Source of the DNA: Stanieria sp964562685
Lineage (GTDB): Bacteria; Cyanobacteriota; Cyanobacteriia; Cyanobacteriales; Xenococcaceae
Length of the DNA stretch: 64,000 bases
Assembly: GCA_964562685.1 (NCBI GenBank)
Contig: CAZLUP010000002.1
Span: 62,001-126,000 of the forward strand
Reading direction: 5' to 3'
The position numbers and the translations under genes were made by a program. Below the pieces are notes generated by a model. The model ran no database searches and was not told the origin of the DNA. It saw only the letters and a list, made by a program, of their open reading frames with translations. This document shows positions 1-8,415 of the stretch, one piece after another (within the stretch, counting starts at the first letter, position 1; each line of letters begins with the position of its first letter).

Positions 1-296
1 TTCGAGAATATGCCATTGAAATTATCTCTACGGTGTGCCAACAACGTCAACAAATTGAAACACAAATTGAAACTGTTTTAGTAGCATGGCAATTAAATCG
101 TCTTCCTAAAATTGACCGCGATATTTTAAGAATTGCTGTCGCTGAGATGTTATTTCTCGATGTTCCTGTTAAAGTAGCGATCAATGAGGCGGTAGAATTA
201 GCCAAACGATACTCCGATGAGGAAGGTTATCGTTTTATTAACGGAGTTCTCAGAAGAGTTAGCGATCGCCTTAAACAGGAAGCAATCCAGAATTAA
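1..296 (+). CDS. nusB: Transcription antitermination factor NusB, 3' part
   Basis: C-terminal 97 codons of NusB, the RNA-binding partner of NusE (S10) in rRNA antitermination. The reading frame is open from base 3, so the gene starts before the window and the internal GTG at 33 is not the start. The typical NusB C-terminal helical block is visible: IDRDILRIAVAEML, then VPVKVAINEAVELAKRYS and EEGYRFINGVL. The protein ends about ten residues after the last motif, as usual for the family. The next gene is a convergent RTX protein 22 bp away, so nusB ends its transcription unit here. Confidence 0.95.
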   Translation, partial: REYAIEIISTVCQQRQQIETQIETVLVAWQLNRLPKIDRDILRIAVAEMLFLDVPVKVAINEAVELAKRYSDEEGYRFINGVLRRVSDRLKQEAIQN

Positions 297-317
297 TCTT
301 TTTGCTTGGCTCTCAAT

Positions 318-1247
318 CTAAGTTTCAACTTCTACTAAGGAAGGAAGTACGTTATTAGCATTTTCGAGATGACTAATCAAATCATTTTGATAGTATAGAT
401 TGACTCCACCGTTAACTTTCGTTGTGGAGTAATCATCAACACTGCCAAAAACGATAATTTGATCTCCTTCACTAGCTTTGAAATCAGTGATTTTCGCTAT
501 GCCATCGTCTTGATAGTAAACCGCACTTTTATTGCCAAGTACAAATGTATCTGCACCATCTCCACCGATTAAAGTATCCTGTTCATTTTGAGTGTAACCA
601 TAGCCATTGAGGTAGTCATCTCCAGAAGAACCATTAAGAGAGTCGCTACCCGCACCACCAAATAGACTATCGTTGCCTGACCAACCTTCCAGATAATCAT
701 TTCCTAACCAGCCAGACAGAAAATCATCCCCAATTTCGCCGTTAAGAGAATCTTTGCCTGTACCACCAAAAAGAGAGTCATTCCCCATCCAACCAGACAA
801 AGAATCATGACCTTTTTGTCCATAAATATTATCGTTACCAGACTCTCCATTGAGGTTATTATCTGACTTGTTACCGATAATTAGGTTATCTAAATTATTC
901 CCTTCGCCGTTGAGGGCATTATCTAATAAAAAGAGATTTTCTAGATAATCTCCTAGCTGATAATCGAGATAAGATTTAACGGTATCAATTGCGCCACCTT
1001 CATATTCTTCGATGACATCATCCTCATGATCGATGATGTAAGTATCATTATCAAATTCTCCTATCAGAGTATCTTTGCCTGACCCGCCATCGAGCAAATC
1101 ATTACCAAAAGAACCATAGAGAAGATCGTTTCCACCATTACCTTGAAGAGTATCATCACCTAAACCTCCTTCAAGGGTATTATTGCGATCATTACCGATA
1201 AGTTTGTCATCATTAAAAGTCTGTTGGTTCATAATCTTAGTTACCAT
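318..1247 (-). CDS. RTX (hemolysin-type calcium-binding repeat) protein
   Basis: A 309-residue acidic protein made almost wholly of glycine/aspartate nonapeptide repeats of the GGxGxDxLx type. Blocks lie at about residues 25-65 and 120-215, with a closing segment near 222-245 (LIGGDGADTFVLG). Such repeats bind calcium and fold as a parallel beta-roll; proteins of this kind are usually exported by type I secretion through a C-terminal signal. There is no N-terminal signal peptide and no enzymatic domain, so it may be a surface or matrix protein; that role is inferred. ATG at 1247 is used, and a second in-frame ATG five codons later is possible. No secretion genes are adjacent. The phosphatase at 48111 carries a similar tail. 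Confidence 0.85.
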   Translation of the reverse strand: MVTKIMNQQTFNDDKLIGNDRNNTLEGGLGDDTLQGNGGNDLLYGSFGNDLLDGGSGKDTLIGEFDNDTYIIDHEDDVIEEYEGGAIDTVKSYLDYQLGDYLENLFLLDNALNGEGNNLDNLIIGNKSDNNLNGESGNDNIYGQKGHDSLSGWMGNDSLFGGTGKDSLNGEIGDDFLSGWLGNDYLEGWSGNDSLFGGAGSDSLNGSSGDDYLNGYGYTQNEQDTLIGGDGADTFVLGNKSAVYYQDDGIAKITDFKASEGDQIIVFGSVDDYSTTKVNGGVNLYYQNDLISHLENANNVLPSLVEVET

Positions 1248-1448
1248 TAAAGTTAACTGCTTTAAAATCTCTAATCTATTGAACTAGCATGGGAAAAATA
1301 CTCAAGATTAAGACCTTGAGTTTGACAAAAAGTTAGAATAATTTAAATTACAACCATCAACAATTAGCTAAACTAAGAAGCTATTTAGCTACTTTTTAGA
1401 AATAAATAACAAAGATTAGAAGGCTTTACCAATAAATAATAATTGTTT

Positions 1449-1871
1449 TTAGTTGTCAAGAATTTGGTTTAGTTTTTCAATGATGCTAGCTCGACCAACG
1501 ATAGTAACACACTTTAGATTTTTGTCAATTTTTACAAATACTTTTCCAGCAAAAATAGAGCTAATTTTAGACTTTTGATAAACAGTAAAATCGTCTAATT
1601 TAGATTTTGCTTGAAAGCCCATTTCAGCTAAACTTTTATTAAGAGTTTTGATTAAAGTTTTATCGTTTTTAAAAGCTTTATTAATGGTAATGTTGCGATT
1701 AAATTTAGCCCCTAATAATCCTGCAATTAAACCTAATAAAACTCCTAACTGATAAATAGATTTATCTTGCCAACTGAGTCCCATGCCTTGAGAAACTGTA
1801 ATAGCAACGATTAAATTAGTTACAGCAAAATAATAGAGAAAAGTCAGCCAAAATCCAGGTAATTGCAGCAT
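1449..1871 (-). CDS. Conserved cyanobacterial membrane protein, unknown function
   Basis: A 140-residue protein with two hydrophobic segments near residues 5-28 and 37-55, followed by a basic soluble tail of about 85 residues with alternating beta/alpha character. The layout recalls the small CCB-type (cofactor assembly on complex C) proteins of cyanobacteria and plastids, but I see no diagnostic motif, so this is only a suggestion. The ATG overlaps the divergent dusA start codon by two bases, leaving no separate intergenic promoter region. No clear Shine-Dalgarno sequence precedes it. Confidence 0.7.
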   Translation of the reverse strand: MLQLPGFWLTFLYYFAVTNLIVAITVSQGMGLSWQDKSIYQLGVLLGLIAGLLGAKFNRNITINKAFKNDKTLIKTLNKSLAEMGFQAKSKLDDFTVYQKSKISSIFAGKVFVKIDKNLKCVTIVGRASIIEKLNQILDN

Positions 1872-2862
1872 GAGCCACTCAAATCATCTTCAAACAAATA
1901 TTGGTAATCCCCTTAGCATAGCACCCATGATGAAACGTACTGACCGTCATTTTCGCTATCTAATGCGTCAAATTACCCGTCGCACCTTACTTTATACTGA
2001 GATGATTACTACAGCAGCAATTATTCACGGCGATCGCCATAAGTTATTAGATTTTTCGCCTGAAGAAAAACCTCTGGTATTACAACTGGGAGGCGATCAT
2101 CCTCAAGAATTAGCTCAATGCGCCAAAATTGCCGAAGATTGGGGTTATGATGCGGTAAATCTTAATGTTGGTTGTCCTAGTCCAAGAGTTCAGAATGGTA
2201 ACTTTGGGGCTTGTTTGATGGCACAACCTGAATTAGTAGCAACAGCAGTAGCAACGATGCAAGATGCTGTTAGTATTCCTGTCACTGTAAAACATCGAAT
2301 TGGCATAGATGATTGCGATCGCTATGAAGATTTAGCCCAATTTGTTCAGATTGTCGCTGAAGCTGGTTGTCGTCATTTTATTGTCCATGCCCGTAAAGCC
2401 TGGTTAAAAGGTTTAAGTCCTAAAGAAAATCGCAATATTCCGCCTCTACGCTATCAAGATGTTTATCGCCTTAAAAATGAATTTCCTCATTTATTTATTG
2501 AAATTAACGGTGGAATTATTACTTTAGAACAAATACAACAGCAATTAAACCATGTTGATGCAGTAATGATTGGTAGGGCTGCTTACGACGATCCTTATTT
2601 ATTTGCCACTGTAGATCGAGATATCTATCAAGAACAAACTACACCACCAACTCGTCATCAAGTGGTGGAAGCAATGCTTCCTTATATTGATTATTGGACT
2701 AAGAAGGGATTAAAACTGCACAGAATTAGTCGCCATATGTTACAGTTATTTGCCGGTCAACCTGGTACTAAAGCTTGGAAAAGATATATTAGTGAAAATG
2801 CTCATTTAATGGATGCTGATTCGATAGTTATTAGTAATGCTTTAGCCAAAGTTCCTTCATAA
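1870..2862 (+). CDS. dusA: tRNA-dihydrouridine(20/20a) synthase DusA
   Basis: FMN-dependent enzyme reducing uridine to dihydrouridine in the D-loop of tRNAs, 330 residues (normal length). The TIM-barrel start SIAPMMKRTDRHFR is at residues 16-29. The catalytic cysteine sits at about residue 102 in NVGCPSPRVQNG, and FMN-binding segments VKHRIG, FIVHARKAWLKGLSP and EINGGI follow in order. The DusA-type signature LKGLSPKENR separates it from DusB/DusC. There is no usable start downstream that keeps the SIAPM strand, so ATG 1870 is supported although it overlaps the start of the divergent gene. The b561-like gene follows after 27 bp. Confidence 0.95.
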   Translation: MSHSNHLQTNIGNPLSIAPMMKRTDRHFRYLMRQITRRTLLYTEMITTAAIIHGDRHKLLDFSPEEKPLVLQLGGDHPQELAQCAKIAEDWGYDAVNLNVGCPSPRVQNGNFGACLMAQPELVATAVATMQDAVSIPVTVKHRIGIDDCDRYEDLAQFVQIVAEAGCRHFIVHARKAWLKGLSPKENRNIPPLRYQDVYRLKNEFPHLFIEINGGIITLEQIQQQLNHVDAVMIGRAAYDDPYLFATVDRDIYQEQTTPPTRHQVVEAMLPYIDYWTKKGLKLHRISRHMLQLFAGQPGTKAWKRYISENAHLMDADSIVISNALAKVPS

Positions 2863-2889
2863 AATTAAAAATTAGATGAATCAATTCTG

Positions 2890-3609
2890 ATGACGACAAA
2901 ATTTTCTCAGCCTTATCAACCACTCTTACTACGCATTCTTCATGGACTAACAGGCTTATTCGCGATCGCAGCAATTATAACTGCTTTTTGGACTTACAAT
3001 ACTTATGATGGACGCTGGGGTCAAGTACCTCTACCTGAATTTCCAGAAATTGAAGGGATTCATGGAACATTTGGGTTGTGGACATTATTGATTTTTCCTT
3101 TCTTTGTTGTTTATGCTTTTCATCGGGGTCAACGAAGATTGATTCAGTCTGATTCTTTGCAGAAAATAACTCAATTCGCTCAACCCATTTGGTGGTACAC
3201 TCTGCATCGCTCGATTAATACTTTAAGTATTTTGGCACTAACTTTTGCTGTCTATTCTGGCAAGATGATGGACGAAAAATGGCTACCTCAAGGAGAACTG
3301 AATCATACTTGGTATTATGCCCATCTTATTTCTTGGCTAATTTTAGTAATTTGCATCGTGCTTCATCTGTTGATGAGTGTGAAGGTTGGAGGTATCCCTT
3401 TAATTTTATCGATGCTTAATTGGCGATTTCGCAGTCAAGATAGCCCTGCTTTGTGGTGCAAACATCTTGCTAATTGGCGTTCTAATTTTGATAAGACGAT
3501 GGTTACACGGTGGTTTTCTTCTCTTTCTACGCTCAAAGTTCTAGAGATTTTTTTATTAATTAGTATTGTTTTAGCTTGGGTAATTTCATTAATCAAAGAA
3601 ATGGGTTGA
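2890..3609 (+). CDS. Cytochrome b561-like membrane protein
   Basis: A 239-residue integral membrane protein with hydrophobic segments near residues 15-33, 62-80, 105-122, 143-165 and 215-233. Conserved histidines lie in or near the helices: LHGLTG close to the N-terminus, IHGTFG, LHRSIN and LHLLM. This pattern matches the bacterial cytochrome b561 / b/b6-type diheme electron carriers found in cyanobacteria. The electron donor and acceptor cannot be told from sequence. It starts 27 bp after dusA and is followed by a hairpin cluster with a T-run that probably ends transcription. Confidence 0.8.
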   Translation: MTTKFSQPYQPLLLRILHGLTGLFAIAAIITAFWTYNTYDGRWGQVPLPEFPEIEGIHGTFGLWTLLIFPFFVVYAFHRGQRRLIQSDSLQKITQFAQPIWWYTLHRSINTLSILALTFAVYSGKMMDEKWLPQGELNHTWYYAHLISWLILVICIVLHLLMSVKVGGIPLILSMLNWRFRSQDSPALWCKHLANWRSNFDKTMVTRWFSSLSTLKVLEIFLLISIVLAWVISLIKEMG

Positions 3610-3622
3610 TTAAGAATATAAA

Positions 3623-3690
3623 GCGATCGCTTACGCGCCAGGCAAAGCCTGACGACGAAGTGCCTCAGCGAAGCTGAGATCGTCTTTTTT
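3623..3690 (+). terminator. Hairpin cluster with T-tract after the b561-like gene
   Basis: Two small perfect hairpins stand side by side: CAGGC-aaa-GCCTG (3639-3651) and CTCAGC-gaa-GCTGAG (3664-3678). They are flanked by GCGAT/ATCGT, which can pair around both. A run of six T follows at 3685-3690. It is likely an intrinsic terminator built from a palindromic repeat. Confidence 0.6.
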
Positions 3691-3727
3691 CAGTTACCAG
3701 TTGCCTTTGTCTTTGAACTTTGAACTT

Positions 3728-3758
3728 TTGCCTTCTGCCTCCTGCCTTTTTGCCTTTT
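3728..3758. repeat. Degenerate heptanucleotide repeat (TGCCTYC type)
   Basis: Roughly four head-to-tail copies of a TGCCTTC/TGCCTCC-like 7-mer. Similar text recurs at 45391-45421 and, shorter, near 10840. This resembles the short tandemly repeated repetitive (STRR) sequences known in filamentous and other large-genome cyanobacteria. Confidence 0.5.
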
Positions 3759-3832
3759 AACTTTCTTAATCTTATTCTTCTCTTAATTAACGACTGATAC
3801 ATTATGAATTTTAAGTTTAGAGGCTATCGATA

Positions 3833-4207
3833 ATGCTATTAGAACCAGCAAAAACAGTCAGTATTTTTCAAACTCAGAGTGAACCTCAATTCTTTGCAGC
3901 AGGAGAGATGATTTTTAAACAAGGAGAATTTGGTGATGTCATGTATGGCATTATTGAAGGAGAAGTAGAAATTGTAGTTAATGGAAAAGTTGTAGAAACT
4001 ATCCACACTGGCGATGTATTTGGGGAAGGAGCATTAGTTCAACCAGAAGCAACTAGGGCTTCTAATGCTGTAGCCAAAACTGATTGCAAGTTAGCCTGTT
4101 TAGATAAAGAGCGTTTTTTATTCGTGGTACAGGAAACACCGATGTTTGCCCTTCATGTGATGAGAAGTTATTCCAATCGTCTTCGTAAGTTCAAACAGCA
4201 ATTTTAA
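3833..4207 (+). CDS. Stand-alone cyclic nucleotide-binding domain protein
   Basis: A 124-residue protein consisting of one cNMP-binding (CAP-type) beta-barrel and nothing else. The glycines of the barrel turns are clear: GEMIFKQGEFGD, IIEGEVEI and GDVFGEGAL. The phosphate-binding cassette GEGALVQPEATRAS keeps the arginine that contacts the cyclic phosphate in CAP-like proteins. There is no DNA-binding, kinase or transporter domain. It may therefore act as a small cAMP/cGMP sensor or regulatory subunit, but the partner is unknown. It is separated from its neighbours by 223 and 143 bp. Confidence 0.85.
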   Translation: MLLEPAKTVSIFQTQSEPQFFAAGEMIFKQGEFGDVMYGIIEGEVEIVVNGKVVETIHTGDVFGEGALVQPEATRASNAVAKTDCKLACLDKERFLFVVQETPMFALHVMRSYSNRLRKFKQQF

Positions 4208-4350
4208 AATTAATGTTTCTTAACTCGTCATTCCACCAGTCAACGAACAACATCAACAAGAACTACTTCAAGCAAAAATCAAGCTAGAACAAGAATAGAC
4301 ACTTTGGTTAGGCAAAAATTAAACAAATCGAACCGACAAGATTTTGATTC

Positions 4351-5562
4351 ATGAAAATATTAGTCTTAAATGCTGGTTCTAGTAGCCAAAAAAGCTGTTT
4401 ATATCAACTTCCATTAGATCGATTGCCAACAACTCCACCTCACCCCCTTTGGGAAGCTAATCTCGATCTGACTGTCTCTAAAGATGGAGCAAAATTAACA
4501 GTTAAAACTAACGATATTTGCAAGGAAATTCAACTTTCATCTCAGGATACTCAAACTGCTACAGCACAAATGTTAGATACACTGGTTTCAGGAGATACTA
4601 AAGTCTTAAAACAATTATCGGATATCGATGTTGTCGGACATCGGGTAGTTCATGGTGGTACAGAATATTCCCAAGCAACAAAAATTACGACCGACGTAAA
4701 AGAAACAATTTCTCGTTTGATTCCCCTCGCACCAAATCACAATCCCGCTCATTTAGAAGGAATAGAGGCTGTAGAAAAGAAATTAGGAGATGTAACTCAA
4801 ATAGCAGTTTTTGATACCGCTTTTCATAGCAAAATGCCTCCAGAAGCAGCAATTTATCCAATTCCCTATCATTGGTATGAAAAAGGGATTCGTCGCTATG
4901 GTTTTCATGGAATTTCTCATCAGTATTGCGCCCATCAAGCAGCCGAAATTCTCAATTTACCCTTAGAATCTCTTAAAATAGTTACCTGTCATTTGGGTAA
5001 TGGTTGTTCTCTAGCTGCCATTCAAAACGGAGTAAGTATTGATACTACAATGGGTTTTACTCCTTTAGAAGGATTAATGATGGGAACTCGTAGCGGTTCA
5101 ATCGATCCCGCCATTTTAATTTATTTGCTGCGCGAACATAATTTTTCTGTCGACGATCTAGACAAGATGCTGAATAAAGAATCGGGAATTAAAGGAATTT
5201 CGGAAATTTCTAGCGATCTTAGAACCATTCGTGATGCTATTGCTGAGGCAAATCAACGCGCTCAATTAGCCTTAGATTTATTTATTTATCGACTAACAAC
5301 CAACTTGGGGGCAATGATAGCTTCTCTGAGGGGTTTGGATGTGTTGGTGTTTACCGCAGGAATAGGAGAGAATGCAGCAATTGTTAGAGAGAAAGCCTGT
5401 CTAGCGTTTGAATTTTTGGGTTTAAAACTAGATTTGGTTAAAAATAACTCATCTCCTCGCGATGAAAATATTGCTGCATCAGACTCGAAGATTAAAGTCT
5501 TAGTAATCCATACTAATGAAGATTGGGCGATCGCTTGTGAATGTTGGCGTTTACTTCATTAA
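4351..5562 (+). CDS. ackA: Acetate kinase
   Basis: Interconverts acetate plus ATP and acetyl phosphate plus ADP; 403 residues, normal for AckA. All family signatures are present: NAGSSSQK at the N-terminus (nucleotide/phosphate), VGHRVVHGG, FDTAFH with the catalytic Asp, RRYGFHGISH, CHLGNGCS, TRSGSIDP, and the C-terminal VFTAGIGENA. No phosphotransacetylase gene lies next to it. The 3' end overlaps the end of the convergent Tic20 gene by 4 bp. In cyanobacteria the enzyme serves dark fermentation and acetate overflow. Confidence 0.97.
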   Translation: MKILVLNAGSSSQKSCLYQLPLDRLPTTPPHPLWEANLDLTVSKDGAKLTVKTNDICKEIQLSSQDTQTATAQMLDTLVSGDTKVLKQLSDIDVVGHRVVHGGTEYSQATKITTDVKETISRLIPLAPNHNPAHLEGIEAVEKKLGDVTQIAVFDTAFHSKMPPEAAIYPIPYHWYEKGIRRYGFHGISHQYCAHQAAEILNLPLESLKIVTCHLGNGCSLAAIQNGVSIDTTMGFTPLEGLMMGTRSGSIDPAILIYLLREHNFSVDDLDKMLNKESGIKGISEISSDLRTIRDAIAEANQRAQLALDLFIYRLTTNLGAMIASLRGLDVLVFTAGIGENAAIVREKACLAFEFLGLKLDLVKNNSSPRDENIAASDSKIKVLVIHTNEDWAIACECWRLLH

Positions 5563-6035
5563 CGAATTTGGGAAGAAGCAGCTTCAGAAATAGTAGGAAT
5601 TTCAGCGTATTGTCCTCTTACTGATTGGGCAATGCTATAAAAACAAGCAACCAAAGTACCAATAAAAACCGTATTATTTAAGGTTTCTATTAACAAACTT
5701 GTACGTCCCAATCCCATTTCTAAAATACTAATCAAGACGCTACAAAGAATTAATAAAATATCTAATAAGATTGCTTGCATGGTATTAAAGCGAACAAAAT
5801 AACTCGCTTTTTCGTTTCTGACAATCGCAAAATATAAAGCAAAGAAAACAATTAATCCTGCAAAAGGCAGACCATAATAAATGCTAATTAAGGGACTCAG
5901 AGGAGCATAGATAATACTGAGAAAAGGAAACTGCTTCAGTAAGATTAAACCAAATGGTAAGGCATAAATCAGAGGCAACAAATAAACCAAAGCTGCGATC
6001 GCTTTTTCTTTTCCATCTACTTCAGGATTAGACAT
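5559..6035 (-). CDS. Tic20 family protein (Ycf60)
   Basis: A 158-residue membrane protein with four hydrophobic segments, at about residues 12-32, 50-70, 85-106 and 118-138. The segment ASYFVRFNTMQAILLDILL is the conserved Tic20/Ycf60 motif. The plastid homologue is a core channel component of the inner envelope protein translocon. The role of cyanobacterial homologues is not settled. It converges on ackA with a 4-bp overlap. Confidence 0.85.
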   Translation of the reverse strand: MSNPEVDGKEKAIAALVYLLPLIYALPFGLILLKQFPFLSIIYAPLSPLISIYYGLPFAGLIVFFALYFAIVRNEKASYFVRFNTMQAILLDILLILCSVLISILEMGLGRTSLLIETLNNTVFIGTLVACFYSIAQSVRGQYAEIPTISEAASSQIR

Positions 6036-6345
6036 AATAATGTTAATTAATCATTTAAATTTTGTTTTGACTTAATTATTTTAGCTTTCTTTTTCACTAT
6101 TATTTTTTAGAAAACTTAGATCAAATAGAACAAAAAGGGGGAAAAGAGGATTTTTGTGGTCAAAGTCCCCCAAAATTGGGAGGTTCCCGAGGGTCTGTCT
6201 CTTGAGGAAACTTCAAGAGTTTATCAGCCCCGTTCCGTTGTAGGAACTGGCGTGGTTTTAGGGGCTTAAAGGTAAGAAATGAGACTTCTCAGACAACCTC
6301 TAACTAAAATTTTAAGTAAAAATTACTGCTAAGTTTTGATTTAAC
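6036..6345. other. Gene-free stretch with strong hairpins
   Basis: No coding potential is seen. Two hairpins stand out: CTCTTGA/TCAAGAG at 6199-6219 with the loop ggaaact, and a nested one with outer stem AGCCCC/GGGGCT (6226-6231 with 6261-6266) and inner stem GTTCC/GGAAC (6232-6236 with 6243-6247). It lies upstream of the Tic20 gene and downstream of the pentapeptide gene on the minus strand. It could be a leader, a small RNA on either strand, or a palindromic repeat. Confidence 0.4.
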
Positions 6346-7713
6346 TCAAGAAAACGACAAAAAGATATTTTCTTGTTGAGCTAAAATTTTCATCATTTCT
6401 AATAATTCGGTATTTTTTTGATTCTGATATTTAAATTCTTCATGTTTCAGTTTAATTTTTTTTTGTTTAGCAAGTAAAATTAATCTATATTTATGCCAAA
6501 AAGATTTCTTGACAGTTTGAGTATTTAACCCCAAAGGAACATTAAGTTTAATCACAAACTTATTATTAGGTATAGCTTCAATTGATTTTACAGAAATTTT
6601 ATTTTTTTTTGATTCCAATTGTAATTTTTGAAAAGCTTTAAGAAATACTTCCCAATCAATTCCCGACTCAAATACTAAATCAATTGTCCCCAAAAAATGC
6701 TCAATTAAATCCTTGAATTCTCCCAAAACGAAATTTTGTTGAGAATTTTGTGGTCGACGTTTTTGCTGACCATATTGTAAATAAACATAATCACAAATTA
6801 CCCCCTCAAATATAGTATGTTGATTAATTTGCCAATTTTCTAGACAAGCTCCTGTTAAAATACAACCTTTAAAATTAGTCAACCAAGCTCTGGTTTCAAT
6901 CAAAGTTGTTTTAGCTAAATTACTATGACTAAAATTAGCCTTACTCAAATCTGCTCGGCTTAAATCTGCTTCCATTAAATTGGCTTGAAAAAAATTACTT
7001 TCCAACAAATCTGCTTCAGTTAAATTAGCTCTACTCAGATTTGCTCCTTTAAAATTAGCTTGGGCTAAATTAGCTTCAACAAAATCTGCTTCAATCAAAC
7101 TAGCTCCCTGAAAATTAGCTTTATTGAGGTTGGCTTCACTCAAATCTGCACCTTTTAAATTTGCGTTTTTCAGTTGAGTTTTAAAAAGATAGGCTCTACT
7201 TAGATTGGCGTCTCGAAGAATCGCACCTTCCAGATTGGCTAAACTTAAATCTGCTCGCGTTAAAGTCGCTCCACCAAAATCTGCACCACTGAGATTAGCT
7301 TGACTAAGATTAGCTCCTGTCAAATCGGCACCGTTAAAATTAGCAACGCGGAGGTCTGCTTGACTAAAATTAGCTAAATTAAGATTAGAACCAACTAATC
7401 TTGCTCCTCGAGGATTAGCAGCAATTAGCATTGCTCCAGTTAAATTTACCCCATTAAGGCTAGCTCCCGTTAAAATTGCACGAGTTAGATTGGCATTAGT
7501 TAGATCTGCACCATCAAGATTAGCATTACTCAAATTAGCATCAATTAAATTTGTGCCACTGAGATTAACATTACTCAAATTAGCATTAACTAAATTGGCA
7601 TTATTGAGATTAATTCCCCTCAGATCTGGCTGGTTAATTGGATATTTATCTCTCCAGCTATTCCAAACGCTTATATTTCGCTTGAGTAAGGCATAGTATT
7701 TTTGATTTGTCAT
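6346..7713 (-). CDS. Pentapeptide-repeat protein with non-repeat C-terminal domain
   Basis: A 455-residue protein. Residues of about 28-290 are an almost unbroken run of A(D/N)LxX pentapeptides (ANLSNANLDG, ADLTNANL and so on), which fold as a right-handed quadrilateral beta-helix. Residues of about 335-440 form a separate lysine-rich domain (FKDLIEHFLGTIDLVFESG, then WEVFLKAFQKLQ and a terminal EMMKILAQQENIF). That C-terminal part looks like a small regulatory or effector-type domain found on some cyanobacterial repeat proteins. I cannot assign its function. There is no signal peptide. The repeat is visible in the DNA as a 15-bp periodicity. Confidence 0.88.
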   Translation of the reverse strand: MTNQKYYALLKRNISVWNSWRDKYPINQPDLRGINLNNANLVNANLSNVNLSGTNLIDANLSNANLDGADLTNANLTRAILTGASLNGVNLTGAMLIAANPRGARLVGSNLNLANFSQADLRVANFNGADLTGANLSQANLSGADFGGATLTRADLSLANLEGAILRDANLSRAYLFKTQLKNANLKGADLSEANLNKANFQGASLIEADFVEANLAQANFKGANLSRANLTEADLLESNFFQANLMEADLSRADLSKANFSHSNLAKTTLIETRAWLTNFKGCILTGACLENWQINQHTIFEGVICDYVYLQYGQQKRRPQNSQQNFVLGEFKDLIEHFLGTIDLVFESGIDWEVFLKAFQKLQLESKKNKISVKSIEAIPNNKFVIKLNVPLGLNTQTVKKSFWHKYRLILLAKQKKIKLKHEEFKYQNQKNTELLEMMKILAQQENIFLSFS

Positions 7714-8415
7714 GTCTAGATTGATCGAATTATGACCAATAATTTAGGTAGAAAAAACTTGAATAGTAACTAAAATAATTAATATAGTTATATATAATAG
7801 TCGCCAATAATTTGTAGAAACTAGGTATTAATTTTTAATTTATAATTTTTAAGTTGATATAAACTATTTAAAATATGTGCTTTTTTAGTTAATTGTTTAA
7901 AACAATATTTTATAGAAAAAATCATAATTTTCTCGCTGGTTACCAATTTTAGCAAATAGCTTTTTTCTGTCTTGTAAACAAAATTAAAAACTAATTGTCA
8001 AGATAATATCCCAACTAAAAAGCTTCAATCAAACTAGAAATAATCTCAAATTGTTGCTCTTCAACCTTTTTAAACCTTTTTTATCCTTAAATTAGTCTTA
8101 ACAAAAAAATTGGTATTAATTGAGTCCAAAGCACTCTACCTTACAACGGTTGTGTCTGCTTGGGCTTAGTCAATCCCATAGTATGCTTTTCAGATAATAT
8201 TCATAGACTTATCTTCTCAAGTTTAAGTAGGCTATGGAATATGTCACACTAGAACAATAAAGGGTAGTCAGTAACGGCTTCACTGTGAAATTTTAAGGGC
8301 AAGACATTCAAACTTGGTTTGGTGCTTGCTATGTTCGTAATAAATGCAAGCTAATATCCTTGAGCTTGCTTTTGATACCAAAAATCTTGTAAATCACTAA
8401 AGGATAGACATAGTC
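7714..8415. other. Long AT-rich spacer upstream of vipp1
   Basis: About 700 bp without a credible gene. The first 400 bp are strongly AT-rich. In the last 80 bp, a hairpin GCAAGCT/AGCTTGC (8346-8352 with 8363-8369) followed by TTTT lies about 45 bp before the vipp1 start, possibly a leader element. Otherwise I see nothing I can name. Confidence 0.4.
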
